Shown here one piece after another: positions 1 to 13,059 of a stretch of 64,000 nt of DNA. Position 1 is the first letter of the stretch. The number at the start of each line of letters is the position of its first letter. This stretch comes from Cricetomys ansorgei (Eukaryota > Chordata > Mammalia > Rodentia > Nesomyidae), in the NCBI GenBank assembly GCA_026225945.1, contig JAMJFZ010000711.1:2023501-2087500 (forward strand), read 5' to 3'. The notes under the pieces were generated by a model. The model was not told the DNA's origin. It saw only the letters and a program-made list of their open reading frames with translations, and searched no databases. The position numbers and the translations under genes are program-made.

Positions 1-683
1 GAGATAATAAATGTAAAGTATTAGTACCATGTCTGCTGACCAAATGATGGCTATCATTATTGATACAATGAGGTGTGTAGACAACCAGAAAATACATTGT
101 TTTTTAAAGAAAAACTTAAGAAAATCACCTGTAATTAAAACATCTTTATTTTACAAGTCACTCGAGTGAATTTTGCAACTTTAAGAAACCCACTGCCTTG
201 AAATAAGGGAATAATGGGATAGATTTAGTCTTAGATATTTTTGTTCTTTCCCATTCCCCTTAGCTAGAAAGCTGAGATTAGGAGTTAAGGGTGTGAGTCA
301 ATGGTGAGCTGTTCTATCCAGGGAGCACTATTCATGTTGTAATCTGTTATGATGGATATTGTGAAGGGTGAAGTATGGATGATACCACTGAGCTTGTTCA
401 AAGTAGCAGCTCAGAGAAAAGAAAAGGAAAACAAGCTCTGGCCTGCTTGAGGTTCTTGGCTACATCACCTCGAATGGATTGAGAGAAAGAGCTTCTAAGA
501 AGCTCTTACTGTAAGGGAAGGACCATCTGCACAGTACTGGTTCAGCAAAGATTTCTGACTAAGGTTGGATGCCACTGAGAAATATTGGAGCATGCTGAGT
601 GAAGACAGAGGGCCTTTAGGAGGTGAACCTTATAGGTAAAGTTGGGGGTCCCCATAGCCAGAAGAGGACCTAAGTAGCGTCTT

Positions 684-940
684 CTCAGAATTAAGAAATC
701 AAAACATTTCTCTTGTCCAAAGGGCCTTGACCTACTTCTAAAGCCATATGAGACCAGTAAACTAATCAACCAAACCCAAGCCCTGGAGACTGTGAAGGCA
801 CAGCAGGGACCCAATATGGCAAGACAGAACAAAGAAATGTTTGGATCAGTTAGCTCACTGGTCTCCAGGCCTGGCTTTCAGAAGTGGGTCATAACACTTT
901 GGACCAATAAAATGTTTTGATTTCTTAAATAACTCAGGAG
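684..940. repeat. Long imperfect inverted repeat
   Basis: The arms at about 684-775 and 838-940 are reverse complements over roughly 95 bases with scattered mismatches and small gaps. The clearest core is AAGAAATCAAAACATTT at 693-709 against 911-927. The loop is about 62 bases. The arms could be two copies of one old repeat in opposite orientation or a palindromic DNA transposon. I do not recognise the family. Confidence 0.7.
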
Positions 941-1608
941 GAAGAGATCCTGTGTTCCTGCTAATAAGGTTTATGAGATAGTACACTTGGCTGGAGAAAT
1001 TAAAGAGATATAATCTGCGTTTCAGGGTGATAAATGAAGTCATAGTGCTTTTATATTCTTTATTGTCACTCTCCCCTCAGAACATTTGGCATATAGCTAA
1101 CATACAGTGGGTGCAACTCAGGAAGTACACTTTCATAATAAAATTGAGAGTTTGGAACTCTGTGTGTAGAATCTGGAAACAAAACAAACAAACAAAAACT
1201 AATTCCCAAAGTGAAACAGTCTTGCAAGGCCACTCCTGTGGGGCTTGGACCTCTGCAAAGGTCTCATAGCCACAGTACCCTTCTGAGTTTGTTTCACCTT
1301 AAGTCTGAACAAGAGCTGGATCTTCAACTCTCCATCATTTCACCTGTTACTCTTCCTGAAAGGTCCAGAAAGTGAAGTCTGGTGTTTAATTGATGTTCAC
1401 TATCCTATGTATGTGCACAGCCCCTGGTAATCACTGACCAGATAACTGACTGAGTGCAAAAGTCTTGTATTCAAAGAAATGGAGTCATTCAGTCTCCTTG
1501 CTTGCAGATATGCTATCAGGACAGCAATACAAGGAAAACAGTCTCCGGAGTCGGTGATTTCTCAAAACATAAAACAAACAAAAAACTCATGGTTTCTTAA
1601 GAAACTTT

Positions 1609-1757
1609 ACACACAGATATACACACACACACATCTATATGTATGTATATGTGTATATATATGTATATACATGTATGTGTGTGTATATATACATCTGCAT
1701 ATACATATATAATATATAGTTTATATTATATATATGTTATATAAAACATATAAACAA
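1609..1757. repeat. Mixed CA/TATG/TA simple repeat
   Basis: A degenerate microsatellite of CA, TATG and TA units. Confidence 0.85.
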
Positions 1758-2697
1758 GGATATCTTCTGCCTCCATCTTCTCTGTTTCCAGATTCATGGT
1801 CAGTATCTTTGTGCCAGTCAGGACTAGGTTTGGATCTCATTTTACAGTTGTTCACAATGTGATCTTTGCCTCTTTTAGCTTCCAAAGTATGTTTCTACTA
1901 TATAGAGACAGTAACTTATTGCCAACAAACATTAACTATTACTACTTAATTCCTTATATTGACACTTGAACCCACTACAATTCATTCTGAGCTCCACATA
2001 CTTTCTGTACTATATTTGTGTTTCAAATAGTTGCTTTTCCTCTTTCCCTGAGCCTATATTTAAGATGAGCAATACAATGTTTGATATACTTGCACAGAAT
2101 GAAATGATTACTAAACTCAAGTAAATTAGCATCTATCTCCTCATGTGATTATTTTTTTAATTTGGGGAAACTGTGACTGACAGTTACTATGTGACCTCAG
2201 CGAAAAAAGACAAGAAGACATTTTCATAGATACAAAACATGTCATGGAAAACACCATCCTGGACAGCAGAACCCCAATCATCTGATCTCAGGCATTTTTA
2301 TTGATACAAAAGCTCCTCATGCAAAGGTCTATTTGCATAATGAAGGCAACTTGTAGCTTAATTTCATCTCACAACCCTTTAGCAGCTAAGCTACATCATC
2401 TTTGCAGTGAGGGAGCTCAAGGCCCAAGGCGGGTGTTCTCCCTTTATTGCCTGAGACTATGAGGGAAGGACCACAAAAATTTCTCCACAGCAACCTTGCT
2501 CTTCACATGGAGATCTCAGAGTACAAGCTATCTGAACCATAATGACTCTGCTAGAAAGCCATGAGCAGGTGAAGGTCATGAGGACGCAAACATCTGAATC
2601 ACAGATTTCACCTGCAGATAAAACAAACTGCCAAGGCTTAGGCAGTCCTTCCCCCAACAATGTACAAAAAGAACAGTTTTAAAGTTACATGAGCATT

Positions 2698-2850
2698 GCC
2701 AGGCAGTGGTGGTTCACACCTTTAATCCCAGAACTTGGGAAGCAGAGGCAGGCAGATCTCTGTGAGTTCGAGGCTAGCCTGGTCTACAGAGTGAGTTCTA
2801 AGACAGCCAGAGTTACACAGAGAAACCCTATCTCGAAAAAAACAAAAAAC
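2698..2850 (+). repeat. B1 SINE
   Basis: This near full-length 7SL-derived B1 has the typical pol III B-box-like GTTCGAGGC, the GCCTGGTCTACA stretch and an A-rich tail at 2836-2850. It is moderately diverged. Confidence 0.92.
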
Positions 2851-2929
2851 TCCATGAGCATAACTGGAAATAAATTTCCCCAACAAAGAACTGTCCAGTG
2901 TTATGAGGTATGATTAAAATAAAATTTTA

Positions 2930-4310
2930 TACATTTAGGAAGTGCATCGTGATGGTTTGATATATACTTCATGCTGTGAAATGATTGCTACAGTCACGTC
3001 AGTTAATGTATCTGTCACGTTATCTAATTATATCTTGCATGAATGGTAGGAACATTCAAGAATCAAGAAGTTTTAGTACTACAATACAGTTTCATTCTAG
3101 TCACTATGCTACTTATAATATCTCCAGAATTTACTAATCTTTAAATTAAAAGTTTGTACCCTTGATTAAAAACTCCTTCTTTTCATCTCCACCCTCTCCA
3201 AGGTCCCAGCAAGCCACCACCTTAACCTCTGTTTCTCTGTGTTCAACATTTTTATACTCTACACATAAATGAAACCATCCAATATTTGTCTTTCTCTATC
3301 TGACTTAACATCATGCACACAAGATTCACCCACATTGTCACAAAACAACAGATTTCCTTTTTATGGCCAGATATAGTCTATTGTATATATGACATAGTTT
3401 CTTTATCTATCCATCAAACAATGGACACTGGAGCTTTTTTTCCCGTGTCTTCACTACTGTGAATATTGCTGCAATGTACATGGAGGTGCAGACATTTCCT
3501 TGAAGTATTCATTTCATTTTGGAGGAACAAAATAAAATGGGAAATGGGATCCTTAATTAATTCCTCCAGACTGGTTTCCATAATGCCTATACAAATTTAC
3601 ATTCTCACCAGCAGTGCGTGGAGATTCTCTTTTGTCTCCATCCTTAACCAACATTATAATCTCTTGTCTTTCTAAAAGTTAGTTGTATTTGCTCATCCAT
3701 TCATTCATTATTGTGTGTGGCTGCATGCATGAGTACCATGACACATGTGTGGAAGTCACAGGACAGCTATGGAGTTGAGTCTCTTCTTCATGTTGATCTG
3801 GGCCTCTGGTTACAGCAAGCATCTGACCTCTGAGCCATCGTTCCAACTTTCCTGAATTTTCATAATAACCATTCAAACAGGTATAATGTCTCCCTGTGGC
3901 TTTGATTTGCATTTCTCTGGAGATTAGTGATACTGAACACCTTCTCTGGTTCCTGTAGGTATTCATATATCTTCTTTGGGGAAATTCACATATTCAAGTG
4001 CTTTGTCCATTTTTAGACTTTGAATTATTTGATTTTTGCTGTTGAGTTGCATCACTACCTTGTATTACTTTTATTTTGAAGTGCTGCCCCTTCATCAGAT
4101 AGATGGCTTGCGAATCTTTTCCCCGATTGCACCAGTCGGCTTTTCATTGTGGTGGCTGTTGCCTTTGCCTGCGCAGAAGCATCTCATTTTGATGCACTCC
4201 CGCTTCCTCATTTCTGCTTTTGTTGCCTGTGTACTTTGATGTACTTTTAAAAGGTCTTCAGCAATCTTCTGGTTACCACGCCCAGTGAATACTTCCCATT
4301 GTTTCCCTTG
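2930..4310 (-). mobile_element. Ancient L1 3' end (L1MA/L1MB-like), inactive
   Basis: Read on the minus strand, this is the end of L1 ORF2 plus the 3' UTR of a pre-rodent L1. Its landmark, antisense on the + strand, is TGAATATTGCTGCAATG at 3460-3476. It is 5' truncated and has no long open frame. A B3 SINE has inserted at about 3700-3855. This copy is a fossil. Confidence 0.85.
3700..3855 (-). repeat. B3-type SINE inside the L1
   Basis: Antisense B3/B2-related sequence ends with the reversed tRNA-like head (GAGCCATCG). L1 sequence continues on both sides, so the SINE is the younger insertion. Confidence 0.75.
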
Positions 4311-4544
4311 CTTTCTATTGAGTATCTGATATCACCAAACATTGCTCCTTTTGGAATTCTCTCCTCCCTTTGTTTTGTGATGACCCCTTCTGATGCTCCT
4401 GGTGGGTCCCCATGCCTCTACTGTCTTCTTAGCTTTCTCACCTGGCTAACTTCCTCTGGGTTTAATTGCTCCCACACATCTTTCCTTTTGACTTTGGATA
4501 CAACCACCTTGCCTCAATTATCATTCATAATCTGATTATTCTTT

Positions 4545-4660
4545 TTTGTTTGTTTGTTTGAGAGATCGTCTTTCTGTGTAGATCTTGCCATGACCTCAAA
4601 TTCTAGATCCTCCTGCCTTGGACTCCCAAGTGCTGTGATCACAACTAAATATTCCTAAGC
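4545..4660 (-). repeat. B1 SINE with internal deletion
   Basis: An antisense B1 has a TTTG-rich head (its reversed tail) and the CTCCTGCCTTGGACTCCC stretch. The central part is missing. Confidence 0.75.
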
Positions 4661-4851
4661 ATATATTTCAACTTTGACCTTACTCTCTGTACCTGTACTT
4701 TTCTCCCCTCCACTTGAGTTTCCATTATAATTTAGAGTATATAACATAAAATATGTTATTTCACCCCAAACCAACATTTCTTCTGCAGCCCTTTCCAGTC
4801 AGTACCGCTACTATTACATCCTTCCTCATTCAAGCAAAACAATGTTGGGTT

Positions 4852-5145
4852 GGAGAGATAGCTCAGTGAGTAAGAGCCTTTGCTGACCTGAGCTCAGACC
4901 CCATCACCCATGTTAAAAATCCCAGTATAGCTATGCACATACACCTGTAATCTCAGTGTTGGGAGGTGCAGAGACATGAAGATTTCGAGGGTTTTCTGGA
5001 CACCAACCTAGCTTCAGATTCAGTGAGAGACCCTCTCAGAAATCAATAGAGTAGGACACTCAGTGTCTTGCTCTGGCCTCTGGACATGCATGGGCACACA
5101 CACCTGCACACTCATGTGCATACACCACACTCATGTGCATACATT
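4852..5145 (+). repeat. B4 composite SINE
   Basis: A tRNA-like head (TTGGAGAGATAGCTCAG) is followed by a B1-like half and a CA-rich tail. This is the B4 arrangement of an ID-like head with B1. Confidence 0.8.
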
Positions 5146-5457
5146 CACACAGAGCCTCTCTCATCCTTACCACTCTCCTCATCTGCTCTCATCAATATCC
5201 ATTTACTTTATGAATTCTTTTGTTAAAATACCTTTCCCTTTTCTCCATCCTCACAGGACAATCTTCATTTAGACATTACCTCGTCTTCCCCAACTATTGT
5301 AGCAGTAGCCTTTACATCCATCATTTGGTGTTTTTAAAATAAAAATATAACCCTATCGTTCACCTAGTAAAATCCTTAACAGATGCTATTCTCGAAGCTG
5401 GGCAAAAGCAGAGTGTGGTTGCTAGAAAAGAACATATGTAATTTACATTTAAAAGTA

Positions 5458-5612
5458 GGCTAGGCATGGTGGTACACACCAGTAATTTGAGCACTTGGAA
5501 GGCAGAGGCAGGAGGATTGCTGCAAGTGTGAAACTAGCCTGTTTTACATAGAGAGCTCTAGGCCAGTCAGGGCTGCAAAGTAAGACCTTGTTTCAAAACT
5601 AACAGAAGTAGA
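5458..5612 (+). repeat. Old B1 SINE
   Basis: A B1 with GGCATGGTGGTACACACC at the start and an eroded tail; strongly diverged. Confidence 0.85.
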
Positions 5613-6467
5613 CCAAATTTAAAGACATTTCTACAGCAAACCTGTACTCACTATATTCTGATATGATTCAAGTGGAGAAGAAAACAGCAGAGCTTGAGCT
5701 AGTACACTGATAATCACACTAACCTGTAACCGGCCCCTAGACTCTGCATGTAAATATCATTCACCATGTATCATGCAGAATAACAGCTGGGACTTACTGA
5801 TTCATGTCTCCATGACTGACAGATTCCAAGGTCTTGCTGTGACCAGTGTCCACAGATACTAAGAGTGGTCTCAATTATGATAAATCCTATGTACATAGCA
5901 CCAAATTAGACACTATGATGCTCATTTAACAGCTGTCATAAAAATAAAACTATCAAATAAGTTAGAATATTCATATTACTGTATTTTGAAAGATGCCTTT
6001 GTTCCTTGCTATTAAAGTAGATATGAATCCCACTTACAACACTGCTTTGTGAGTCAGAAGAACACGTGCTTTTATATAACTGTCACAATAAGGATGCTTT
6101 TGGTAATGACCCCAAAAATGACAATCCCTTTTATCCACACCTATAGAGGGGCATTTTTGGCATTGGACCTGGAAATGTTTAAAAATCTTACCTCTAGCAA
6201 GAAAAAGTCACCCCTTGAAGCAATGCAAGAATAATAATTACTCGTTATGTACATGTGCATGTACATGTTTGCATTTGTGTTGTGTTTAAGCAGAACAGTC
6301 TCTCTTGAAGTTGCATTTTTTTTTCCAACCCAGTTATGGTCAAATCCTCTCAGCTCAGGAACTTTCTTATCTCTCTCAGGTAATTTTTCTTTTCCTGTTT
6401 TTAACCAGTAGCCATTGCCACACAGATTATATGATATACACTGGCTCATTTCAAAGATTAACTTCTT

Positions 6468-6560
6468 AAAATTTTGGTTTTTTAAGACAGGGTTTTGCTA
6501 TGTAGCAAGCCCAGGCTAGCCTTGAACTGATTTCCAACTTCCTGAACTTACTATAGACTG
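6468..6560 (-). repeat. Partial B1 SINE
   Basis: Antisense B1 shows TTTTTTAAGACAGGG and CCCAGGCTAGCCTTGAACT; only the 3' half remains. Confidence 0.75.
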
Positions 6561-6866
6561 GTAATGACAACACGAATTGAGACATTCTTGAAAAAACCCA
6601 GAATTCTTGGAGAAAAGTAACTATGGGCTTCACCAAGGTGATTTTTTAATTGATTTCCAGGCCTATTGACTGGCATGCTCAGAAGCAAACATCTCACAAA
6701 ATCACACTGTGTTTCTGGGAACAATCAGAAATGTGGTTGTGTCTATTTGATAGAGAGCAGGAAGTGGAACACCATCCTGAGCAAATATATCAGGTCAGAC
6801 TGTAGAAAGCCTCACATGTCGTGGTTGATAATGGGCATTTGAATGGGCTATTACTTGTAAAAAAAA

Positions 6867-6881
6867 ATATATATATATATG

Positions 6882-6914
<33 letters not shown>

Positions 6915-6915
6915 T
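6867..6915. repeat. (TA)n microsatellite
   Basis: About 49 bases of TA with G and C interruptions. Confidence 0.95.
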
Positions 6916-7269
6916 AAATTAAATTAAAAGCCTAAGTAGCCTCCTAATACAAGCTCAACCCCAACCCCTCCCAATACATTCCTTTATTTATCTGCATAGT
7001 GGGCATGGTATGTGAACATGCTTATGCACAGAGGTTTCTGAGAGGAAGCAATCTGCGTGTGTTCTGTGGGAGGAACAATCTTGCCACAGAGCATACACCT
7101 GGCTGGTGCAGATGTGTCACCATAGCTATGTTAAATAGCTGTGTAGAAACATAGATAGACTGGAAATGTCCTTGTAATGGCCATACATCGTTTCAAAAGT
7201 TTTGGAGTTACTAGTGGGTACTTCAGTAAATACATATAACCAAGGTAGCTGTGATCTGGGGCTAAGTAA

Positions 7270-7385
7270 GTCATTAGACTAGGGAATCAGGAATTGTCTC
7301 ATACCAGTTCAGTGCCAGCCATGAGACTTGGCAAAGCTGCCTCTACCTCACTTCTCCGAGACCATGTTTTCATTGCAGTGAACTA
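7270..7385 (-). repeat. MIR fragment (probable)
   Basis: Diverged antisense MIR core pattern: a reversed tRNA-like GTCTCATACCAGTTCAG part, then CTTGGCAAAGCTGCC. Moderate support only. Confidence 0.45.
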
Positions 7386-7697
7386 GCCACACCTCTGCAT
7401 TTCATCTGAATTCCACTTCTGAATTTGAGACTTGTCCTTCTGCTAAAAAGATTTATAATCCCTTTCACATGATAACAATACTTAATTATAAAAACTCATA
7501 TTAAAAACTGGCCAAAGTCTAAAAAATACAGTTTAATACAATCATTAGTAAATTAATGTTTAGTGTAACAATTGTTCTCCTATTTTCTAGCTTTCCCTAA
7601 GTCCAAGGTCAATTATTACCTGAGATAATACTATGGAATTATATTTGACATTTTTATTGGATGTGGTCCTATGTTGTTTCAGTCATTGCTTTCTCAT

Positions 7698-8075
7698 CTT
7701 TTTTGTATGTGTAAGTATGTGTGAGGTGTGTGTGCATATATGTGTATGAAATGTGTGCACATACGTCTGTTCTGGTACATGCATGCCGTGGCACTAGTGG
7801 AGATTGGATGCCAATCTCAGGTATTATCCTTACCTTCCTGTTTGAGGCAAAGTACCTGTTTTGTTGTTGGAATATGCTGCTGTGTATTCCAGGCTAAGTG
7901 GCCTCTGAGCTTCCAAGGATTCTGCTGTCTCCACTGGCCATCCCACCCAGAAGCACTGGCATCATGACATGTGTTCTTGCGCGCTGTCGTTTATGGTTCT
8001 GGGGATTCAAAGTTAGATCCTTGTGCTTATGTAGTAAGTGTGTTTTACTCAAGGAGCCATCTCCCCACTTTCTTA
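7698..8075 (-). repeat. B4-family composite SINE
   Basis: A reversed B4 shows a GT-rich stretch, a B1-like centre (CAGGCTAAGTGGCCTCTGAG) and the reversed tRNA-like head ending GGAGCCATCTCCCCAC. Frames across it are not genes. Confidence 0.75.
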
Positions 8076-8119
8076 CCATGTTTGGACCCACCTCCTTCCT
8101 TTTCTTCCCCAGATACTAA

Positions 8120-8365
8120 ATATATCTGTTCCTTATTTGATAAAAAATAAACCACATCCCATACTGCTCTCTGCTATTTGCTTTTCTGACTTAATGATAC
8201 TATGAATAAACTTCCAAGTCAATAGCTCTAGATCTAATTCATTCAACAGATTCTTGACAAATAGGATAATATCACTGTTAAGTAAAGCTTTATTTATTGA
8301 TGAACATTCAGCACTTTCCCGCTCTTGCCAACAATGCTGCAATAAACATTCTTAAATGTAAATCC
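8120..8365 (-). mobile_element. Degraded L1/L1M fragment (tentative)
   Basis: CAACAATGCTGCAATAAACA at 8329-8348 is the typical antisense motif of old L1 3' regions. The rest is heavily diverged. Confidence 0.5.
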
Positions 8366-8517
8366 CATCTCTACAAGTTAAGTCAAAGATAAGTGTAATT
8401 AAAATCGTAATAGATTTTAAAGATGACATTCCCCCCAAAGACCACATTCCTTTTTATTACCATAAGCTTATCGACTTATCTGTATACAAAGTCTGAAAAA
8501 TCAATAAAACATAAAGG

Positions 8518-8720
8518 TTGAGCTCTGAAGCAAGACTAGCTGGTTATATCCTTAGCTCTTCCGCTACAGCCTGTATAGCCACATACTTGTTAAGTAACTG
8601 CACTGCATCCAAGTTCCATGTGTAAAAATTGATGTAATGAGCCTAATGATAATAGATGAAATGGCATGTGTCAAATGCTTTGCAGTGCCAAACACATAAT
8701 AATTACTCAGTAAGGCTCAG
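8518..8720 (-). repeat. MIR SINE
   Basis: A nearly complete, diverged antisense MIR: a reversed head near 8530-8600, the conserved TTAAGTAACTGCACTGC centre, and the reversed 3' end with AATAATTACTCAGTAAG. Confidence 0.75.
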
Positions 8721-8981
8721 CTACAGTCACGGTCATGATGACGAGATAATCATATGATCAGGCCATTGTAATTCATTTCTAGTATTTGCTTTGCATAAAG
8801 ATATGGCAGAAGATCCCCTCTACCTAGTTCACTTTGAAACTCAACTCAGCAGTTATTAAAGGAAGAAGGGAAGAAAGAAAAATTGCCAGCTGTACACACA
8901 ATGATACATCATTTAATGTCTTTCCCCAGTATGTTTTGTAAATGTTTCCCTCTGCCTATGACATTTTGTTTTAATGGATGT

Positions 8982-9009
8982 AAAAAAAAAAAAAGAGAGA
9001 GAGAGAGAA
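8982..9009. repeat. (A)n(GA)n tract
   Basis: Thirteen A bases are followed by GA repeats. No adjacent SINE body is recognised. Confidence 0.9.
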
Positions 9010-9559
9010 GGCTTCCTAAACAGTGCACAATAGCACTAGCTCATGGCCACTTGGGTACGGAATCACTGCCAAGTTTTCACAGTAATCACCAGGAAAACAT
9101 CTCATTTCTCAGCCCCTTTTTATTTGAGAGGATGTCAGTAGCTTTGTGTGAAAGGAATAAAGCTGCAAAGAAAAACCGGTTTTTTACAAAGGATGGAAAG
9201 TAAACATTACATTTTATTGAGCCACTGATTCAAGAGTGAGGCACTCTACATCTTCCCATCTGTTCTGTTGAAGCATGCAGTGAACATTCCAAATACATAT
9301 TTTCATTCAGCTCCAGTTTAATGTGGATTCAACCACACAGACAGATCAAATATTTGAAACTTCTATAGATTACTTTTTCTGATTAAGAGACAAAAGTGGT
9401 AGTTAGCAAGCTAACAAATAGGAGGCTTTTCAAAAGCAACTTTAGGGAACATAGGATTCACTCACATCTGATTTGACAGAATCCATCAGGCATTTATTGA
9501 GCATTGCTGCTTTTACACCACCACCTTAGGCATTGGTGAGAAGGAACCTATTGAACCAA

Positions 9560-9920
9560 CAAGTTTTGTTGGGGTTACTTACAGAAGTAAAAATAATTCA
9601 AAGACAACTGGATCTCCAAAAGCCCACCCCAGCCATGAATGATAGCTTACTGAAACTGAAGCCCTGGAGCTGTCCACACAACTTGCAGGCAATTCCATAG
9701 GTATGAGTGTGTCTCTTCCAGGCAACTCAGTTAGTCTGAGCCTCTTTGGGGCTGCAGAGCTGGTCCCTGTCTTCCAGGTAGCTTGGGTGGTGTGAGACTC
9801 TTATAGGTGTCTTGTTTAGTCTAATGGTGCATCTTAGCAGTCCCTAATGCTTATACAAGCTTTGGGAAGGAGGGAGGGGGGCTAGTGCATCTGGGCAGTT
9901 TCGGGGACTTCCTAAAGCTT
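9560..9920. repeat. Possible rodent medium-reiterated (RMER-like) repeat
   Basis: Phrases such as GGGGTTACTTACAGAAG and AAAAGCCCACCCCAGCCATG resemble a rodent medium-copy repeat that I remember only loosely. Family and orientation are uncertain. Confidence 0.35.
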
Positions 9921-11514
9921 CTAAGTTCTTTTATCTCTAAGTTTTAATCGATTTTGCAACCTCCTGATTCTTAATGACCTTCCCTGCAGGAAAGATTGTT
10001 TTTTTTCCTCTGAGGAAATTGCTACACAACAGAAGCAGAAAGAAAAATATGACAGGATTGGGACACTGTCGCCAACATCCCATTAAGAAAGAAAATATGC
10101 AGGCAGTGATATACCAGGCATTAGGTCTCTTGTTATTCACTGAGAGGAAACTCCATTCAATCTGGTATAAATGAATAAAGAAGTATTAGGTCATGGAATA
10201 GAAAGTATAGAAATGTTGATTTAAGTGGGAGTTGATAAAAGGGTTCAAATAATATCATTGGGAATCCAAATCTCTCCTTCTGGGTCTCACTTCATTTGTG
10301 TAAGTTTTACTCCCACGGTCTGTGTGATGGGTAGATGGCTTACTAAAGCTCCAGTCTATTTCCTCCCACATTCTTGTCTAGTAGAAAATTCAGCTTCTCC
10401 TCCATAACAGTATGATGTAATTCTTGTATGTGTTTCTTGTATGTATCTCACAGTAACCTGAATTTAGTTGCAAGCTTATTCACAGTGATCAGAGGAATGT
10501 GGTACCCCAACTGGTCAACATTGAGTGACAGAGGTAAAGTCAAACAATGGGCTGAGGTTGAGAAAATGGTTGATAACTCAGAGAAGAGAAAATGTATTCA
10601 AAGTACATAAGCAACAACAAAAATGATTATCAAATATCTGGGAGGGGGCACTTAAGTTTAAAAGTAACAGAAAAGCAACACAATGCTATAAAACTGAAGT
10701 ACTTAAAAAATTGTGATCTAGACAAACAAAAATCACATGGAAAACAACAAATTCAAAGAAAGCATATTTTCAGCACTGATAGAAGTAAATAATCCACACA
10801 TAAATGAACTAGAAAAATATTGGAAATGGAAACGTACAAAAGGGCATAGATTATATCAAAAAAGAAACAATTTTAATGAGAAAAACTTTGGTCCTTATTA
10901 ATAATGAAAGGTAAACCTCTGTTGATTTTTTATTGAATAAGACAACTGTATAACTTTGTGTCAATGCTGCATACTTGGTAGAAGCATAAATGAGAAGAAA
11001 CTTCCTGTCAAATTGTCTTGTAATAGTCACTGTGTTGTATGCATAACATTTTATCACTACAGAAAATTCAAACTAAGGAAGTTGGTATACATTTAGAAAA
11101 AGACTTTCTAATCAAGACATTATAACAATACAAATGAAAATTAGTGTAAATCAACAAAATACCTACCCCATCTAAATGAAGAAATAAAACAATGTATGCT
11201 ATACAAACACAATGAACCAGCCATTAAAATCATGTTCACCCAACAGTATAAAAATTTGAAGAATTATTCCCATTTTATTTTTATACTTAAAAAAGGGGAA
11301 AAAATCAATTTATATGTATTTCCAAGTGTAAGTAATCTAAAACATTAAAAAATACAATAAAAGATTCGAGAGAAGTATGTCAAATGTACTAAATAGTTAA
11401 GAAAACTTTTCTTTCCACCTTTTGTTCTTTGCCAAAAGCCCTTAATAAACAATAAAGGCAAATTGAATTCTGCTAATGGGTTGTGTTACACGTTAAATTG
11501 ACTGATCCCAAATG

Positions 11515-11532
11515 CCCCCCCCCCCCCCGCCC
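11515..11532. repeat. Poly-C tract
   Basis: Fourteen consecutive C bases, one G, then CCC. Confidence 0.95.
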
Positions 11533-12065
11533 AATCTCACACTGTCACAGAGCATCTAACCCCAAGGAATAGTGTGTGTCTATCTCTTTGAAGCAGGAAG
11601 CCCTAGAGATAAGCTTCCAGTTGACTGTGTGGGCCTGCGGATTTGCTAGCAATGCCAGATAAGGAATTTTAAACACAGAAGGAAACTGCAGAGCCATTGG
11701 CTGGTTGGGCATCAGGAGAGCCCAGTCGGTCTAGCTTTTGTTTCCTCTGGTCAGTGGTCCTGAAAGAAAGTGAGATTACACTGTAGCTTTTGCACTCTGT
11801 CCAAGATGACAGACTCCAGCACTCAAAAGGAATGGAGGAGGAATGCTGGGCTGGAGAGATAGAGGAAAGGGACACCCAGCGGTGGGGCATAAAGATAAGA
11901 TCTCCAAACAGAGCCTCTTATTCTGCTTAGCAGCTTCAGAGGTCTGAGGAGCAAATAAAATCCCTAGAGAGCAGTAGGAAATCAAATGTGAGTTGGGAAT
12001 TCCTGGGCTGACCTACTGGAAGCTCTCTGGGGCCCTGTGGTTTTTAAACCCTTCCTTTTTCTTAC

Positions 12066-12165
12066 ATTTGCTAATTATTTATTGAGTACACAGAATAAGG
12101 CCCAGGTGCTTCCTCACAGGTTTTTCTACTAGAATCATACAAGGGGCGAAAAGACAGACAATTAG
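12066..12165 (-). repeat. L2 3' end fragment
   Basis: Antisense L2 has the TTATTTATTGAGTAC start and a CCAGGTGCTTCC match to the conserved L2 tail; diverged. Confidence 0.55.
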
Positions 12166-13059
12166 GTCCGGCTCATAGGGTTCAAAAGCTGTATTAGGGT
12201 TACTTTCAACCACTAAGGAAGGCTTTTTGGAGGAAGCTGGCTGTAACACATAACTTTAGAAGAGTTATTCCAGTGACAGAGGGTGTTTCAGAAAGGAGGA
12301 GGCATCGCTTACACAGAGGGGTAGATTAAAACATAGATGAGAGGTGGAGAGCCTTTTCTGGAAGCGTTTCAAGTATGAAATGGAAGACAGGAAATGGACA
12401 AGTGGCATTTCTAGCTCCCTTCAGGTTGACTTAAGGAGAAAGGTGAGAGGAGGAAAAAGAAAAACAGATTTTTCTCTAGCAACCTACTTTTGTCACCTTC
12501 TACCTGTTCCAGAATATATACCTCTTAGCTCACTGACCACCTGTGACACCCTTTCAAGGGTTGCAGACACAATGAAGAAAAGGAAGGGGGACAAGGCTGT
12601 GACCCGCAACCTACAGAGACGCTGCGGCCATCATACAAACCGATATGGATCAGCCAGGCCACAGTTGACTACACAACCACGTTACCTTCAAATTGGAATG
12701 ACAAACACTTTCAGTTGCAAATGCCCTCCAGCTGTCATACATATGTCAAGTGCAGAGTACAGGTGCACCCATGATTACACAGCCCCATGTGGAAGATTAC
12801 AGGCAAACCTAAATGATACGTGTTTTCCTGATATAACAATGGGATGTGATACAACACTTCTACTGAGTCTTTACTGGGTCTTCAGGTGTTTGTGAAGTAA
12901 AGGAGAGCCTTTCTGAACAGAGGTAACAACCGCGGCAAATGAATGGCACTGCAAATGTAACAGTGTTCTTTCTTTTTTTTTTTTTCTTTCAGAATTTCTC
13001 CTAGTTTGGTTTGGAGAGGGAAATGCCTACCCCAGGTACTGGCTCATGAGCAGAATAAG

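Larger units (their letters stand above)
1..9560. other. Upstream intergenic block A
   Basis: There is no supported gene. Apart from listed repeats I recognise nothing in 1-680, 945-1605, 1760-2695, 4310-4540, 4662-4850, 5615-6465, 6920-7265, 8722-8980 and 9010-9560. Open frames here are short and lack splice or promoter support. Confidence 0.7.

Noticed and set aside
12344..12895. 183-codon open frame on the + strand
   Set aside because: It starts at a non-ATG codon and has no recognised domain, no promoter features and no splice context. Chance length in a 64 kb window is sufficient.
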